From Echinostoma caproni (lineage: Eukaryota > Platyhelminthes > Trematoda > Plagiorchiida > Echinostomatidae), in assembly GCA_900618425.1 (NCBI GenBank), contig UZAN01039526.1:79683-143682 (forward strand): 64,000 nucleotides of DNA, written 5' to 3'. Of this stretch, positions 1 through 13,000 are shown one piece after another. Position 1 is the stretch's first letter. Each line of letters starts with the position of its first letter. The position numbers and the translations under genes were made by a program. Under the pieces are notes generated by a model. It was not told where the DNA came from, made no database searches, and saw only the letters and a program-made list of their open reading frames with translations.

Positions 1-2327
1 GAGCGCAAATCAGGATGGAAGGATGTTTTAGAAACAAAGTGGGGTCTTTGCTAGAATTCACATTTTTTGGGCGGATTACCAGACGTTGGCTGTTGCTAGA
101 TTATTTGCAGTATCCTGTGTGCCGAAATGCTTACCATGCCGCCCAAAATATCCAGGTGATTAGGACTAACATCACAGGGCTCTTCGCTGGGAAACAAAAC
201 ATACAAATTAAAAGGTAGAAAGCAATATACAGCCATTTCAACCGACAATGTAAAACCACTGAACCTGAGACTTCACAGGTAGAATACCAGCACAGTGTCC
301 TTTACAAAACGGGCCACCTGGTCAAGCTGTTTCTTTCTATCCTTACACGAAATAGCACAAATCATCTTTGCATTATCCTTTGTGGTTCCTCAAAAGGTTC
401 GCGTAAATTATGGGAATTAATAAGATAGAAAAAGACGTTCAGTGATTCCTATCTTTGCCTTCCCCGTCTCCATTCCCGTGTTCACGTCGGCATTCAACGT
501 GTAAATCAGTTACATCCCACACTATATATTTATCAAACTAATGCGCATTTACGGGCACACGCACCTAATACTCGTTTACATGTATTCCTCAAGTAATGAC
601 CGTATTGCCAGTGTATATATATATATACGTGAGCAATGTGAGCACTGAATCGGAGTGGAAACATTGGTCGGCAAAGGGTAAATATAAGTTCAACAACTAA
701 AATCTCTTAGGAGAAGTGTGGTCAAAATACACTGTTCTGATGGTTGGCCATTTCCTACTCTGGAAACGAACTAAGAATTGGGGTGCGTTTTAGAAACTAA
801 AGGTTTTCCAAAAAGCTCTCTAAATGAGCAACAAGAACGACAGTCTGACTGATGTTGACCACGTACTGTAAACTTCCTGAAGCAAAGCGCTTTTTGCACT
901 CCTTGATAGATGTGCTCAATCTATTATGAATGTTTCGTTACATGGTTGTAACTATTTCGCTGTTAAAACACGCTCCTTGCAATGTTCAGCTAGGGAAAAA
1001 GGACCGTCATTATTCAAAAATTATGCTTGAAGGCAACAGTAATTGTTTTACTGCTTTGCAATTCCATAATAAAAAATTTAACTCCTTCGAGGGAGGTAAT
1101 TAAAAAAAAGCTGGATATGACCGATTCAATAATTTAATTTACTCATTAAATGGAATTATACATAGGGTAGAAAGCAGAAAAATGCTTTTTTAGTAAACCG
1201 AATAAATGTAAATCAGTGGTAAGAGAAGAAGAATTATCAAACAAACATAGCTTTAACATAATATAATGCATAAATAGAAATTGTTGATCAATGGAATAAG
1301 TCAATTTTGCATCATTGCACACGTTGCCATTCACATTTGTACACAGTCCAGCTACCGTTCCCGATTCGTTATCAGGAAATTCTTTCTTTTCCGTATTCAT
1401 TGTACCAGATGTTGTCGAAGGAGTATAAATGTACAAAAATGGTTGGGAGTTCGATTAATTTAGTTTGCGTATATTCAATGCTTGCAGTCAACGTGTATTT
1501 CTAGAAATCCTCGGCTAAGATTTCCATTTATCCAAAACTCAAGAGTAAATAAACGTACTCTTTTCGAAAACATGGTTTTTTTAATTTACACTAGGACCCT
1601 ATTATGAACGGCAACTGTTGCGGAAAATGTTGAAAACGGATTTTTCTGAGCCTCACTTGAACGTCTGCGGAACAGTTTTCCATCAAAATTGCCTTCTCAT
1701 TTCTCATTATGCGTGCATCATTCCTATATGCGAAATAAATCGTGTTACAGATGAAAGATTTTGTGAATCGAAAGCAAGCAGCGTTGCTTGGAGTGCCAGT
1801 CATCTGTCAATCATACAATCACTGTGGTTGCGGTGGTTGTATGATTGACAGATGACGTCAACCCACACAAGTGCCGCTTGGTAAACTGCTTTCGGTCGCA
1901 CTTCTCCAAGCAAACTGGCCGTACCTATAATTCTGAGTAACAATAGTCGTTCTCTGTTTGGCAAGTTATTGGATTTATCCTACCTGCGCAAACAAAAGGG
2001 TTTCATACTTCGTGTGTCTTCTGTCTTCAGGAGTCAGAAAACATGTGGATTATTCAATTTTTCAGCTGCACAGTTTAGTTTGCTTCAAATAGCGTGAACA
2101 ACAATGCAAGAGGAAACTGGGAGGTGCTGTGATTAAGTACATCAGCTTCAAAAGGTGTGGTAATTCCGAAGTTCTTTTTCAGGTTTCGTAAAATGGCACT
2201 GATTACTTCACTGTCATCCATTACTTAGATTTTCCCTCATCGTTTTGTCACCATCACCAATTTATACATCACTTACTACTGTAGGCTATCGGATACCGGC
2301 ACGTTTTATGATCATTTTCCAACGTTA
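1..2327. other. Non-coding stretch, no gene recognised
   Basis: AT-rich sequence with only short chance open frames in several phases. Apart from a short TA run near 614-627 and the hairpin at 1799-1856, I see no coding, RNA or transposon signature here. Confidence 0.6.
1799..1856. repeat. Perfect 20-bp inverted repeat (hairpin)
   Basis: The 20-base arm at 1799-1818 is the exact reverse complement of 1837-1856, around an 18-base G/T-rich loop. As RNA or extruded DNA it would form a stable hairpin. No coding frame or conserved RNA family is visible around it. It may be the relic of a small inverted-repeat transposon or a snap-back replication scar. Confidence 0.85.
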
Positions 2328-2329
2328 TT

Positions 2330-3150
2330 GTCTCATCACTTCTCTCACTTCTGTTGGTTTAAAACTGATGGAGAGGTCAGTTATACATCTTCTTCATTAA
2401 TCTGTCACCACTCTCGATCGCATTTGTCCATTTGTGTACAAGAAGAGCCGATATATACAGAGTGCTATTTCTCCATTGGTCCACTTCGTTTCTCACTATC
2501 TAAAAGACAAAGCCCAGAGTGTGTAATGTGCTTTTCTTGATTCTTCTCCGGCTTTTGATTGTACTCCCTCCTTCTTGTATGCTGTTGTTGTTTGTTAAAT
2601 TAAGAAGACAGTCAACGGCGTCACTCAACCGTTAGAATGTCCCTAAAGGTGCCATTCTATTAATCTATCTTCTGGAGGCTTGTATCAATGGCTTACATTT
2701 GATTCCCCCTCCCCATGTGGGACATTTTAACTATACTGATGATAGCCATTTATTTTAACATATCTAATCAATCTGTGCTGTCCGCGTACAACGCGAAACT
2801 TCCCTTACCCCGTTACTTATTCCACTTTGCCCGCTCTGAATCTTAATCCTGAAAAGTGCCTTGAGTTTCTTTTACATTGAACCGTTTCTCCTCTACCCAG
2901 ACAGGATACGAATTTAGTAAAACTCGATTAGCAGTGTTAGTTATGTGAAGTTCGTCGGTGTCACTTCGCTGGTCTATGCATATTCAAACTGTCGCTTTCA
3001 AGCTGAAAAGTTTCTCCTACCAGATAAAAAGATTACTGATGATACAGTAGTTATTTCACATATATATTTTACCAGCATTGCAATCAGGGTTTCTTTTTAT
3101 CTGAAATCATGTGTATATCTTTGTAAAGCTTCAACAAGCATACTATTCTG
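2330..3150 (+). mobile_element. Decayed CR1-like non-LTR reverse transcriptase fragment
   Basis: Broken reading frames contain a palm-domain order typical of CR1/Jockey-group reverse transcriptases. An open stretch near 2640-2758 reads GAILLIYLLEACINGL and leads into the catalytic-type motif YTDD at 2732-2743. It is followed by LNPEKCLEF (2841-2867) and, near 2944-2970, VKFVGVTS, corresponding to the LNPxKC and K(Y/F)LGV motifs seen in the better preserved copies at 10.4, 31.9 and 49.4 kb. Stops lie between the blocks and no endonuclease domain is seen, so this is a dead fragment. It keeps two Asp residues at YxDD, unlike the copies at 24-27 and 32-34 kb. Confidence 0.6.
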
Positions 3151-5100
3151 ATTGAACAAATCATGCCATTTGTTATCAACTGTAGTTTAGTTTTTCTTTA
3201 TCTGTGCAATTATGAAGTGCCATCTGTTCCAGACTGATCTTAACAATCCCAAAACGCATCAGTTAGCCGTTTGTGCATGGGTTACGAAATACTGTGACCA
3301 GGGCACCCAGGATACTTGATATTCTCAGCCAACGCCCACATTTATGGAATATTGGGGTTTGACGAAAGCAGATAGATATAGACGGATTATGGATTACTAG
3401 TGCCAAAATGCAAAGTTGGAAATGCAAAGCCGTACAACAACAGGGTTTTTATGTAATCAGAACAGAATTCGATCAATGAATACCACAGAGCGGAACATCA
3501 AAAACTCACAAAAGATCATTCGAAACATTCGATGAAAGAGGTATTGACCGAAAAATTCCTTCTATTAGATTCATTCTCCAAACCTATATGAATTACTTGC
3601 ATTTTGCTTTCATCACTGTAATTCGGAATTAATCGGAGCATACTATGTAATTTATTTAGGAAGGAATTTATCACATACGTTGTGTGAGGTACAGTTAATT
3701 CACCATGCAGCTTTACAATTTAAAATCGACTTCATACAGCGCTTTCTCTGGTCTTTCACTTTGAATCTGTGACATTCCAGTTTCATATCGCAGTTGCAAC
3801 GAAAGAAAACAGATAGTCTTATTTTTTACCCGCTCTACTAAGCTAATTCAACTGGATCAGTGAAATCAGGTACTGAAATCTCTGTTGCTCTTGAGTGACG
3901 GCGTGTACCATCAGCTCTCACCGACAATCCCATAGCGCGGAGTTTTCCGCAGGTATAATGCCACTCGTTCTTTTCACATGTGATGTAAACAGATCCATTG
4001 TTTTCACTAAAATGGATATAAACTATATCATGACTTCTATCGCAAATGGAGCAAATCTAACTGGTGTGTTAACATGTGCATTAAAAATCATCTTTATGAA
4101 CTAAAGTGACGTAAAAGTATACAGAAGCGTTGATTTGCGAAAACTGCTTCTGAAAACTCTAACCAGAGTAGTGATCTCTTGTGACCACACACGTTTGCAT
4201 ATATCTTTCGATTTGCATCTAAGTAAATGTCCTGAATGTAAGTTGAGCCTATAATCACTAAACGAAGTGTCATTACTGAATGTCAGCAAAAGAATATGGC
4301 ATAGCGTGTACCTAATTTGGGTTAGAATTCACAGATAAGAGTCACAAGGTCCAGCATGATGGGAGAATAGGAAATGTAGTCAGAAGTTGGCACCTAGGTT
4401 TGCGTTCTTCAAAGACCAGTTGTGACTTTTACCATCTTGGCATCCCATCTCGCTCCCAGTTGTGGATTCTCTCTGGATTTTCTCATAAGTGTCACAATGC
4501 ACAATGAACTTTAGAAGCTTAAAAGTCATGCAATTTGGAACAAATAAAACAATTAGGAGAAAAATTAGGTTTCTGAAAATGGTGGTTCACATTTACAATG
4601 GTTATTACTATGACAATTTTCACTTTTAACATACGGAATAACCGAACTTTTCAAGATCAAAGACACCATGTGTGCCTTTATTAGGTTGCGGGGCATTCAT
4701 TCAATCCCAAGAGTACTGCGTTTTGAGACTTAAGGACTTCCAAAAATATGGGTATCTCTTGTGATAGCTACTTCATCGAGTAAACACTCCACTAAATAAT
4801 ATCTATTGAAACGAATGTGTATTGTTTTAGAAAGAGAGTAATTTAAAATATTTTTATCTTCTTTGAGTCTAAGAGTTTTTTCAGGTATGATGATACAGTG
4901 GCTCATCCACCTCTACCCATTATATTCAACGAATATTTATGAAAAACCTTGAATACTAAACAACCAACCCCATAATTAAAACATCAATAATTTGATAGAT
5001 TCGAGTTGAGATGTTCGGAATGGAATTAGAAAGAACTTTGTGAAACACCCCATGAGTTATTAATATTATTATTATTCTACATATCAATATAATAATAATA
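3151..5100. other. Non-coding stretch, no gene recognised
   Basis: AT-rich, short spurious frames only. At about 5049-5092 short runs of ATT and AAT units face each other and could form an AT-rich hairpin. Nothing else is supported. Confidence 0.55.
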
Positions 5101-5109
5101 TCAGTATAG

Positions 5110-5835
5110 TACTAATAAATACGCAACTCACCGCAAAATCCCGCCGATTTGTCGCGACCAACGGAACAACCACATCGAGATTTTATACGAGAACATTACT
5201 CGCTGACCGGACGGATCAATTCAAAGAACATGTGATCTGGGCAGTGTTTGGTTTTTGCGGTCTTTTTCCGCATGCGATGTAGAGTTGGTTTCGTTCGCAC
5301 ACTGTTTCATCGATCGCGTGAATTTGCCCACTGAGGATCCCTTAAACGATGAAAAAGATCTACGAAAAAAGTACTTAACGCAAACAAATATCTAGCTTCA
5401 TTCAGCGCCAACACCAAAAGTAGAAAACCCAATAACTTCTTCTCTATATCAAAGCATTTTTTAAAGTTTTTGTACCTGGAAACTGGTCAATTGGGCGGTT
5501 GAACTCTGCCATCAAGCCCGTGCATTGCACAGATGTCTTCGGTACCACCTGGCGAGATCAATCTGCATTTACCAACTCAAGTGTGGTCGCTCTGGCATCT
5601 ATATGGGCACAATAGAGAGACAGTTATGTCGTCAAATGGCCAAACACATCACGGTATGGACGACAAGTTCGAAATCGTTCTGTCATTGACTGGGCAGTAA
5701 AGACTCAGATCTCCGATTACACAGCATCTATTTGGACGGAAACAATGTCGCTTCAGCTCACACAAGTTATGAGAAAACACTTGTGTCACTACTTCAACCT
5801 CTTCACTGGTGTTCCAGTGACAACCAGAAAAATTC
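5110..5835 (+). mobile_element. Penelope-like element, 3' fragment with GIY-YIG endonuclease domain
   Basis: The frame starting near 5543 reads ARSICIYQLKCGRSGIYMG, then TIERQLCRQMAKH, up to about 5650. This matches the pattern of the C-terminal GIY-YIG nuclease of Penelope-like retroelements (a Y-x-L-x-C-x3-G-I-Y-x-G core followed by T-x-R-x-L-x2-R-x3-H). Downstream, 5710-5830 reads SPITQHLFGRK and further C-terminal-like residues, broken by stop codons. Upstream, 5160-5450 contains degenerate text compatible with the end of the reverse transcriptase and linker, including DEKDLRKKYLTQTN. The nuclease normally nicks target DNA for target-primed reverse transcription. This copy is 5'-truncated and full of stops. 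Confidence 0.65.
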
Positions 5836-6339
5836 AGTTAGATATCAAACAAAGTTGGAATAGATGTAAATACATCTTGCACTGCACAAGAAAGTCAAAA
5901 AACAATGGTTTGCTATTAGACATGCCATACACTTTACAAAGAAATTTAAATCTAACCCTTGGGTCCCTGGTAAGAAAATGTATTGGGTTGTGGCAAATCT
6001 CACAAAATATTCGCAATAGATTTGAGGACAAGCTACCTAATGCTTACCAGTTCCTCCTCAGCGGAAAAAGCAGCTGCACCTGTGAATCGCGTGCAGCATC
6101 GTTGTCGGAGCATATTTTTGATAACATGTTCACCACTACACACGCCTGTTTAAATAAATTTTCTACACGCACACACGCCTCACATTCAACTTAAAGACCG
6201 TCTGACTTCCTGGAAATCGTAATGTCACATGAAGCTCACTTTTTTATTACACAACATCACTTATAGTCAAATGGATACTCCTCAAAGGGAGATTTGGGGA
6301 TCATTCATGTAAGATTCATCTCATTGGTTGTTTAGGAAG

Positions 6340-7265
6340 TGTGAAAAATTGTAAGTTGAGGGAAAATGCAGGAGTTGGGAGGGTGTTCCACAACTTAGTA
6401 GTTTGGAGAAAAAATAAGATTGAATTAGAGAAGGACACCATTTATTACCGAAATCCGATAAAATGACCAGATGTTGATGTACGGGATGAACGGGAAAAAT
6501 CGCAAGACAGTGAGTTGCCTAAGCAAGCTCCAAAGAACAAAAGAAAGCAAAGTAGTAACGGTAGATGAGGGGCAGTGAAGCAACCGCCCGGCGACGGGAT
6601 GATGACAGCAGATTACAATTTAGCGAAGCATCATCAGTCAGCCAGATGACCTTTCGCCTGCCACTATCAAGAATGAGAAGAGAATAAGATGAAGCTCCAC
6701 CCTACATATAAGTGCACTATTCACGAGCATAGTGCATTGAGCTTTGCATAGTGGGAGGAGATTGGCTGAAATAACTAAGTGTCTGACACGGAATAAAAGC
6801 CAACCTTACCAGCGGCACGAAAAGCTAGCTGAAATATAAAAGGTGCCAGTATAAGGAATAAGGAATAAGTTATAGGCAGTCTAAAAAAAGAAAAACAATC
6901 ATTGGGGCGCATCCGATTGGAATCCAAAGATGACGGGAAGAATAATTCATAGTATTTCAGAGAAATCGAATGAAGTGAAATTTAGGGAGCACTGAATGCA
7001 ACGTGCTTATGGCAACCCCCCAAAGGAGATGCGTTTGAAATCAGAGTTCAATCCAGTCCACTACACTTTGGGCATGGTGCGTAGTACAGTCGGAGAGGAA
7101 ACAGTGGATCCTGGCACCAACACCAAAATCATGGATGGAGTTGACACTTTTGTGAAAGAGATCGTCGACTGATAAAAGAAAGAGGGTGGACGCAAGTGCT
7201 GAACCTTGGGGAACGCCAGTATTCATAATAAGCGGCTGAGATAGAAACCAATTCTTTTAAATGTA
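6340..7265 (-). mobile_element. Non-LTR (Jockey/CR1-group) reverse transcriptase fragment
   Basis: On the minus strand, 7226 downward reads MNTGVPQGSALASTLFLLSV, the conserved G-V-P-Q-G-S-x-L-S-x-x-L-F block just before the catalytic YxDD region. The sequence that follows (HDFGVGARIHCF) has lost the Asp residues. About 700 bases further on (6405-6350) the minus strand reads KLWNTLPTPAFSLNLQFF, matching the W-N-x-L-P motif found near the C terminus of this group. Order and distance fit one element. A stop lies directly upstream of the preserved block, so the copy is dead. Confidence 0.65.
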
Positions 7266-9930
7266 AGTTTCATTCAACACAGTCTGTCATTAATGAACAA
7301 AGCGTAATATATTGTTTTTCCTTACCCCCAAAACCAATCAAAAACCGTATGAATTTTGCATGGATATCTCACAGTCCATTCCATGCTAGGACCCCGTTCT
7401 CCGGGAAGTTAACCGGTTTGTATAACCGAATGTACCGTTCATATTTGGTGTACCATTGTTGAAGATGTGCTCAATGTACACCAACATGGTAAAGGACAAA
7501 GAAATACGGTTACAAACAACAGTCATTAAATCTTTGAAACGCACGCACTGAATGACTCGTAGCAAGTTTTGATCGATTGGTCAAAATGAAAAGCTCTTCA
7601 AGAATAGTTCCGGGAAAATGCTCTGTGTCCTTACACTTTTATCAACAAAACAGATTATCTGGATAAACTGGTTTCAATTTATCGTTTTAATGAGCAACAT
7701 TCACCTGGAGACGACATGAAACATGGAATGTCCTCAAAGTCGCTGTTCTGAGCTTGTACAACACAACTAGTGAATAACTTAGAGGTCAACTTTTTTCAGC
7801 CTACCTCTGCATCAATCGCTAACTAGTGACGAGATACGTAATGCATCAGTCCCTTGAAATGCTTATCATTACTGGATTATTTTAAAATAAAATCCTGTTT
7901 TTCATAATTTTTATTGTCACCAAGCCTCAAACAATGTGATATCACACAGGTTAAAAATAACTGGCAGCATCACTAAACTAGCCTATTGCTAAGGTTTCCT
8001 TTCAATCGAAAATTCATTGATGATATTGGTACGTGATAGTCATTCCAATCCATGTGTGCTATTAAATTCTCCTAACTAAGTTAATAATCGAGAAAAAATC
8101 ATTTATTGTTCGTCACGCAAGCGATGAATGTTTGTCCTTAGTTTCGCAACATCGCCTGACTGTATGATGTTTTTTGAACACGTACTTCCAGCTGTTTGTT
8201 GATAAATATCGAATAAGGACTGGTTTACCATCCTCTATTCTAATCGATTAGTCATCAAACGACTGTCAGTGAAGATAGTGACCTACATTCTGTATGTTCC
8301 TTACTGCGCAATGGCTAAATCCAAATAGACTGTAATTTGGCAAACAATTTTGAAAGAGAATCAGAAGTGACTTCATCACAAACTTTACCGAATTTTTGGT
8401 TTTTAAAAGAAGAGTTTGACACAGGACAAAACTTTGCTTATAAAATGTATGTATGTACTTTGTTCAATAGTTCTATCATCTGATTAAACATTCAGTAAAC
8501 TGAAGTAGTTCATTTTCAGTACCACGTGCCAGACCTTCATAGACATTAATCATTATTTAACGAAGTTATAAACATTTAGTACCATGAGTAAACTTGAAAG
8601 TAAGAGCTGATAAATCGACAAAATTAGAAGCTTACGTACAAAAAATCTACGATGTGATACACGAAATGAAACCGACATCTTTTGAATAAATTAATTGATT
8701 TTCTCAGTTATTTAAGAGGTTTTTTTGTTGGTGTTATTTCAAAAGCCGCCATGTTCGATGGGACTGGGAACCCTTCATAAGCACCACTCATTCTGCTCTA
8801 CAGTGTTGAGCACATCACGTTTGGTCCTGAATCAATCTAAATGCTCTATTGCGAAGTGAAGTGATCGACAAGTCGAATTTTACCTAAAGAATTTTAGCAT
8901 CGGTTTTTGTGTTGATGACGACTTTTTGCTCACTCAATGTTTGCCAAGACCCTCATATTGAAGAATGTTTTATTCGCATATAGATAAGTGCATCAAAACC
9001 AGTAAACCTTGTAATCTAAAGGTATACGGTACACTGAACAACCTATCTGCACTCAACAATACTTGCTTAAATATTGAGGTTGTAAGTTGGGGCCTGTTTA
9101 ATCGGAAAGTTATTCAGTTTGGACGTTCGTGGGGGAAAAGAGTATTGAAAACGTGACAAACGACAACAGTCATCTGGATGGGGACTGATGAAGATAAGGA
9201 GCAACTGTCGAGCAAAGACAAATTAGTAGCCCTAAACTAGGGATAAAAAAGCCGATGTTCGTCAATCATTGGCTGCAAATCACATGCCAAGTAGGGTCGC
9301 CACTGAGGGAAAGGGCCTCACGTTGAACAAATTCAGCAATAGATGGAGAGGTAGACAAAGCTCAGCCTCACTCCTGACTGCGATAACCATGAGTAGAGCA
9401 AATGGAACACGATTAACCGTTTCTATGCTAGTATTCCCTTTTTCTGGATCTTTTTTATCATTATTCTCTTCTCCGCGTTTTACTTATATCCAAATGACTT
9501 TGGAACTGATTCAACAATCCAGTTTATTCTACCTCAATCCACGTAATTATGTAAATGTCCACATATGGTGTTCTTTTTATGACGTTCCGACCTACTTAAT
9601 ATGAGTAGACACTTGATTGAGGGCCGATTTCAATTACACTCATGTTCTGTTACTTCTTTTATCCAGATAGATCAAAGCGAAAGGATGTTTCCGATATCAC
9701 AGTTAAATCAGTACACATATCTGCCACACGCGGTAGAAAGGCTTGAATATGTCTAGTGGCATCACATGGTCTTCTCTGGGATTATCAAGTAGGGGGATAT
9801 ATAAGATTCATGAGGACACCAGATTTATACAAATACAATGTAAGATGAGAAGTATTGAACAGTTGAAGGTGCGCGGTTTACGCAGTAAGAAACGTTCGGT
9901 CTCGCACAAAAGAACCTTACATAGTAAGTG
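7266..9930. other. Non-coding stretch, no gene recognised
   Basis: AT-rich sequence without recognisable coding frames, repeats or RNA genes. Short open frames (for example near 8965 and 9269) show no family features. Confidence 0.55.
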
Positions 9931-9942
9931 AACTAAATTGAA

Positions 9943-10251
9943 ATTCTATAAAATACCCAGGGGTTCAGTTCAAGGCATGATCGAGTGTGCTTTGTGATTG
10001 AGTAGAGCAGAGCGGTAGAGACGTTTATAACCATGACTTCCGGCGATAAAACAATTTTTGTACATGTAAAGCAATACAACAACTTTTCGCAGTATATGTT
10101 GGATGGAAATCTAGATAGAAGAAAATTACAATGTGAATTTACGTCTCATAAAAATGGATTCATTCTTAAGTGTTCTAACAAATATTGTCTTCAAAAAGGT
10201 TCAACGATCTTGCTTTTGAAAAGCGAAACGATGCGTTTTGATCGGATTTGA
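9943..10251 (+). CDS. Short unrecognised ORF behind a TATA-like box
   Basis: A 72-residue ATG frame (10033-10251) is preceded by a TATA-like sequence (TATAAAA near 9948) and has ACC before the ATG. The product is basic and hydrophilic, with a C-x4-C pair (CSNKYC) near residue 50. It has no signal peptide, no membrane segment and no family I recognise. It could be a true first exon, the leader of a retroelement, or chance; the CR1-like copy A begins just downstream. Splice donors were not resolved. Treat it as a low-confidence candidate. Confidence 0.2.
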
Positions 10252-10449
10252 ACAGAGAACAACACAATAAGCAGATCTACAGTAAAATCGATAAGCTTCT
10301 ATTGCTGATAATGATTATTATAAAACGACCTTGATGAAATATTTCGAAATTTTCGGTACAATTTGTGAGGAACGGAACCCAGGTAATATAAAATAAATAC
10401 AGATTGTCAAGTATTAATTTTCATGCACTTGGCAACCTGTCATTCTGTA

Positions 10450-13000
10450 TGGGATTGAGTGGTGTTTGTATCTCACTGCTCTTCGATTGGTTGCGCTACG
10501 CTACTTCCCTCTCGGACGTATTTTATTTTTCGTGAATTCTACATAAGGGACCGATAGAAAGATCCATTCACTATCTTACTTAATGAGGTTGAAGCATGAT
10601 TTGCACAATACTGTCTTTTACGTCATCCTTGGCTCATTTTCGGATTCCTACTCCTATGAAGAAACGCAAGCGCGGCGGCTGGCATGCAGCACTTAGTCGC
10701 ACACCCCTATGGAAATTGACTGTGCTCTCATTGATCAGCATGAACATCAGGCCGCTTTGCGTAAAGATGGTGGATCTGAAGTGTACCCTCGATTCACGCA
10801 TTCACCACAACACGTGCCTTGTTTGTTTTCAAAAATCCTGACTTGACCAGTGTCGACGACTCATTAGTTAGAACCGATCGTTTCAAAAGCTTCCGTAAGA
10901 AGAGAAAGCACCGTAAGAGAAAAAACAAGAGGTGGAGTGATCACGTACACAAACTCAACTTGGAGCTGCAAGTCTGAAGTTCTTTTGATTATTCCGCCGA
11001 TGGCATCGACTGCTGAGCTATTCAATGTTCCCGGAAAGCACCAGTCGCACACATTGAATGAAAACGCAGTTGAGCGAACAAGCTTATATTCGGTGACTCA
11101 TCAACTGGCTAGGTTTATTTAATTGTAATCAAATGTTCCCCTAGCTTTTGCCATATACAAGGACAAGCGTTATCAATTTATACATAGATACCTTTCGTAC
11201 CCAGCCCCACATTTTTTGCTTCTTTGACACATTTATACTGTCGTCCGTTCCCTTGATAATCTCCACATTATTGTTCTTGAATTTAACCACGCATCCACTT
11301 AACTCATAACCTTCTTTAGCTTAACTGCAATGCTTATCCCCCACGAAAGGTGATTCATTTTTAGACAAGGTAATTACTAATCACTCTGAATATTTTGCCC
11401 CAAAACTCACAGCACCTGTTTCCACTAGTGATCACGCCTTCATTATCACAAGACCCGTAGTGCACTCCTGTTCAATTCCAAGTACACTCACAAGAACCAA
11501 CCAAACCACTATTCCTATACGTAATCTATACCCAAGAAACACTCTAATTTTTAAGCGTTCCATGGGTGTAAATTCTTCGTGGTCCTCTTCTTAGCCCACT
11601 ATACGCAATGCAATTAACGTGTTCACTGAAACATCGTACAAATCTGGAGACTTGGCGGCTGTTAAGCATTACACCAACTAGATCAAAGCTAAAGTAAGAC
11701 GCCTCGCTCTGTCGTACGCTTCCCAGCTTCTGCAATGTAACAACAGTAAGCGAATTCGCCAAGGTATCAAATTGCTGTGAGAGACCAAATCCAAAACTCC
11801 AGATTGTACAACGGATCTGGACAGTGTTAATGTAGCATTTATCACCCATCAAGCGATGAGATCACGCCATTTGTTCTGGACGATACCGTTCAAGTAAAGG
11901 CCGTCTCGAAAGAGGAAACTTTTGAACTCTTTTGTACCATGAAAACCACGTGCAGTGTTGGTCCCGATGGTCTTCCATCTTCGCTTCTGAGATATGGGAC
12001 CCAGTCTCCCACTTTTGAACAATTCCCTGAAAATCTGCTCCATACCAGACTGTTGGAAACAAATGTTTCCATTCCCAAATCCTGTACTCCAAACGTTCTA
12101 ACCAAACGCTTCCATCCTATCGTTTCAACTTATGTTGGACTCAAACTAACAGAACGTGTTGTTTTTACTCGCATCCAGTCCACATTTGATGTCTTGTATG
12201 ATCCTCTTTAGTTTGATTATAAACCAAACAGAGGCATGCTAGATGCAGTTTCCTCTCTTTTACATAAAATTACCAAATCCTTGAATGACTCTGCGAAATC
12301 TGTCCGTTGTGTGTTTCTGAACTACTCATCTACTTTTGATTCTAATTCCCGTTCTCTTCTTCTTTATAAATTGGAGACCTTTGGTTGCCTTAGTTAAAAG
12401 CTTGGCTTGCCGATTACTTCTCCGGAAGAACTCAGTGTACCAGGTTAGGTCGAAAGAAATCCAAATCATAGATGAACAATTCTGAGGTACTCCGAGGTGC
12501 AGTGATTTGTCTGCTAGCGACCCTGCTTTTCTCATCAAATGGGTTGACGATGTAGTTTTATGTCAGGCTATCTCCGATTCTTCTGATCTTTCAAACATTT
12601 CTGATAAATTGGAAAATTTTTAACAAATTTCCGCCACACGGGCTTCTCTCGCAATCGTTCCAAATGTTCCGGATATCCCCTACATTACCATGCTCTTTTT
12701 TCCCCTCTGAACCGGTATCGGCTGACTCTGAACCAGTATCTCGGGTGTGCTGTATTAAATACCTGGGGTTTTTATTGAAACTAATCTTCACTGGACCTCT
12801 CACGTTCAGCATATCGTCTGTAGGCTTCGACGACTTTCTTTGTATATCCGTAAATTCTGTCAGTGTCGGATTAACCAATCGATTATCTCCAAATTCGTGT
12901 ATCCGTGTGTTTCCCCCTTTACTTTATAGCTCACCTGTTATTTTCCCCAGTCTCTTCAAGAAAGGTTTCAACTGATAATACGTGGACTGTTGATAACGTG
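10450..13000 (+). mobile_element. CR1-like non-LTR retrotransposon, copy A (broken)
   Basis: Copy A shows the family's domains in order but in shifting frames. An AP-type endonuclease piece is at 10930-11050 (GGVITYTNSTWSCKSEV) and its end at 11412-11460 (PVSTSDHAFIITRP, with the S-D-H catalytic triplet). The reverse transcriptase begins at 11960 (GPDGLPSSLLRYG), continues through KRFHPIVSTYVGLK, then at 12212-12395 (YKPNRGMLDAVSSLLHK, RCVFLNYSSTFDS). The catalytic motif reads WVDD at 12540-12551, with Tyr replaced by Trp. A C-terminal thumb-like region is at 12640-12980 (LYSSPVIFPSLFKKGF). The 5' region near 10482 shares a short block with copy B at 31951. Stops and frameshifts make it non-functional. 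Confidence 0.8.

Noticed and set aside
12326..12538. Minus-strand frames opposite CR1 copy A (also 11544-12105)
   Set aside because: They are antisense shadows of the reverse transcriptase frames.
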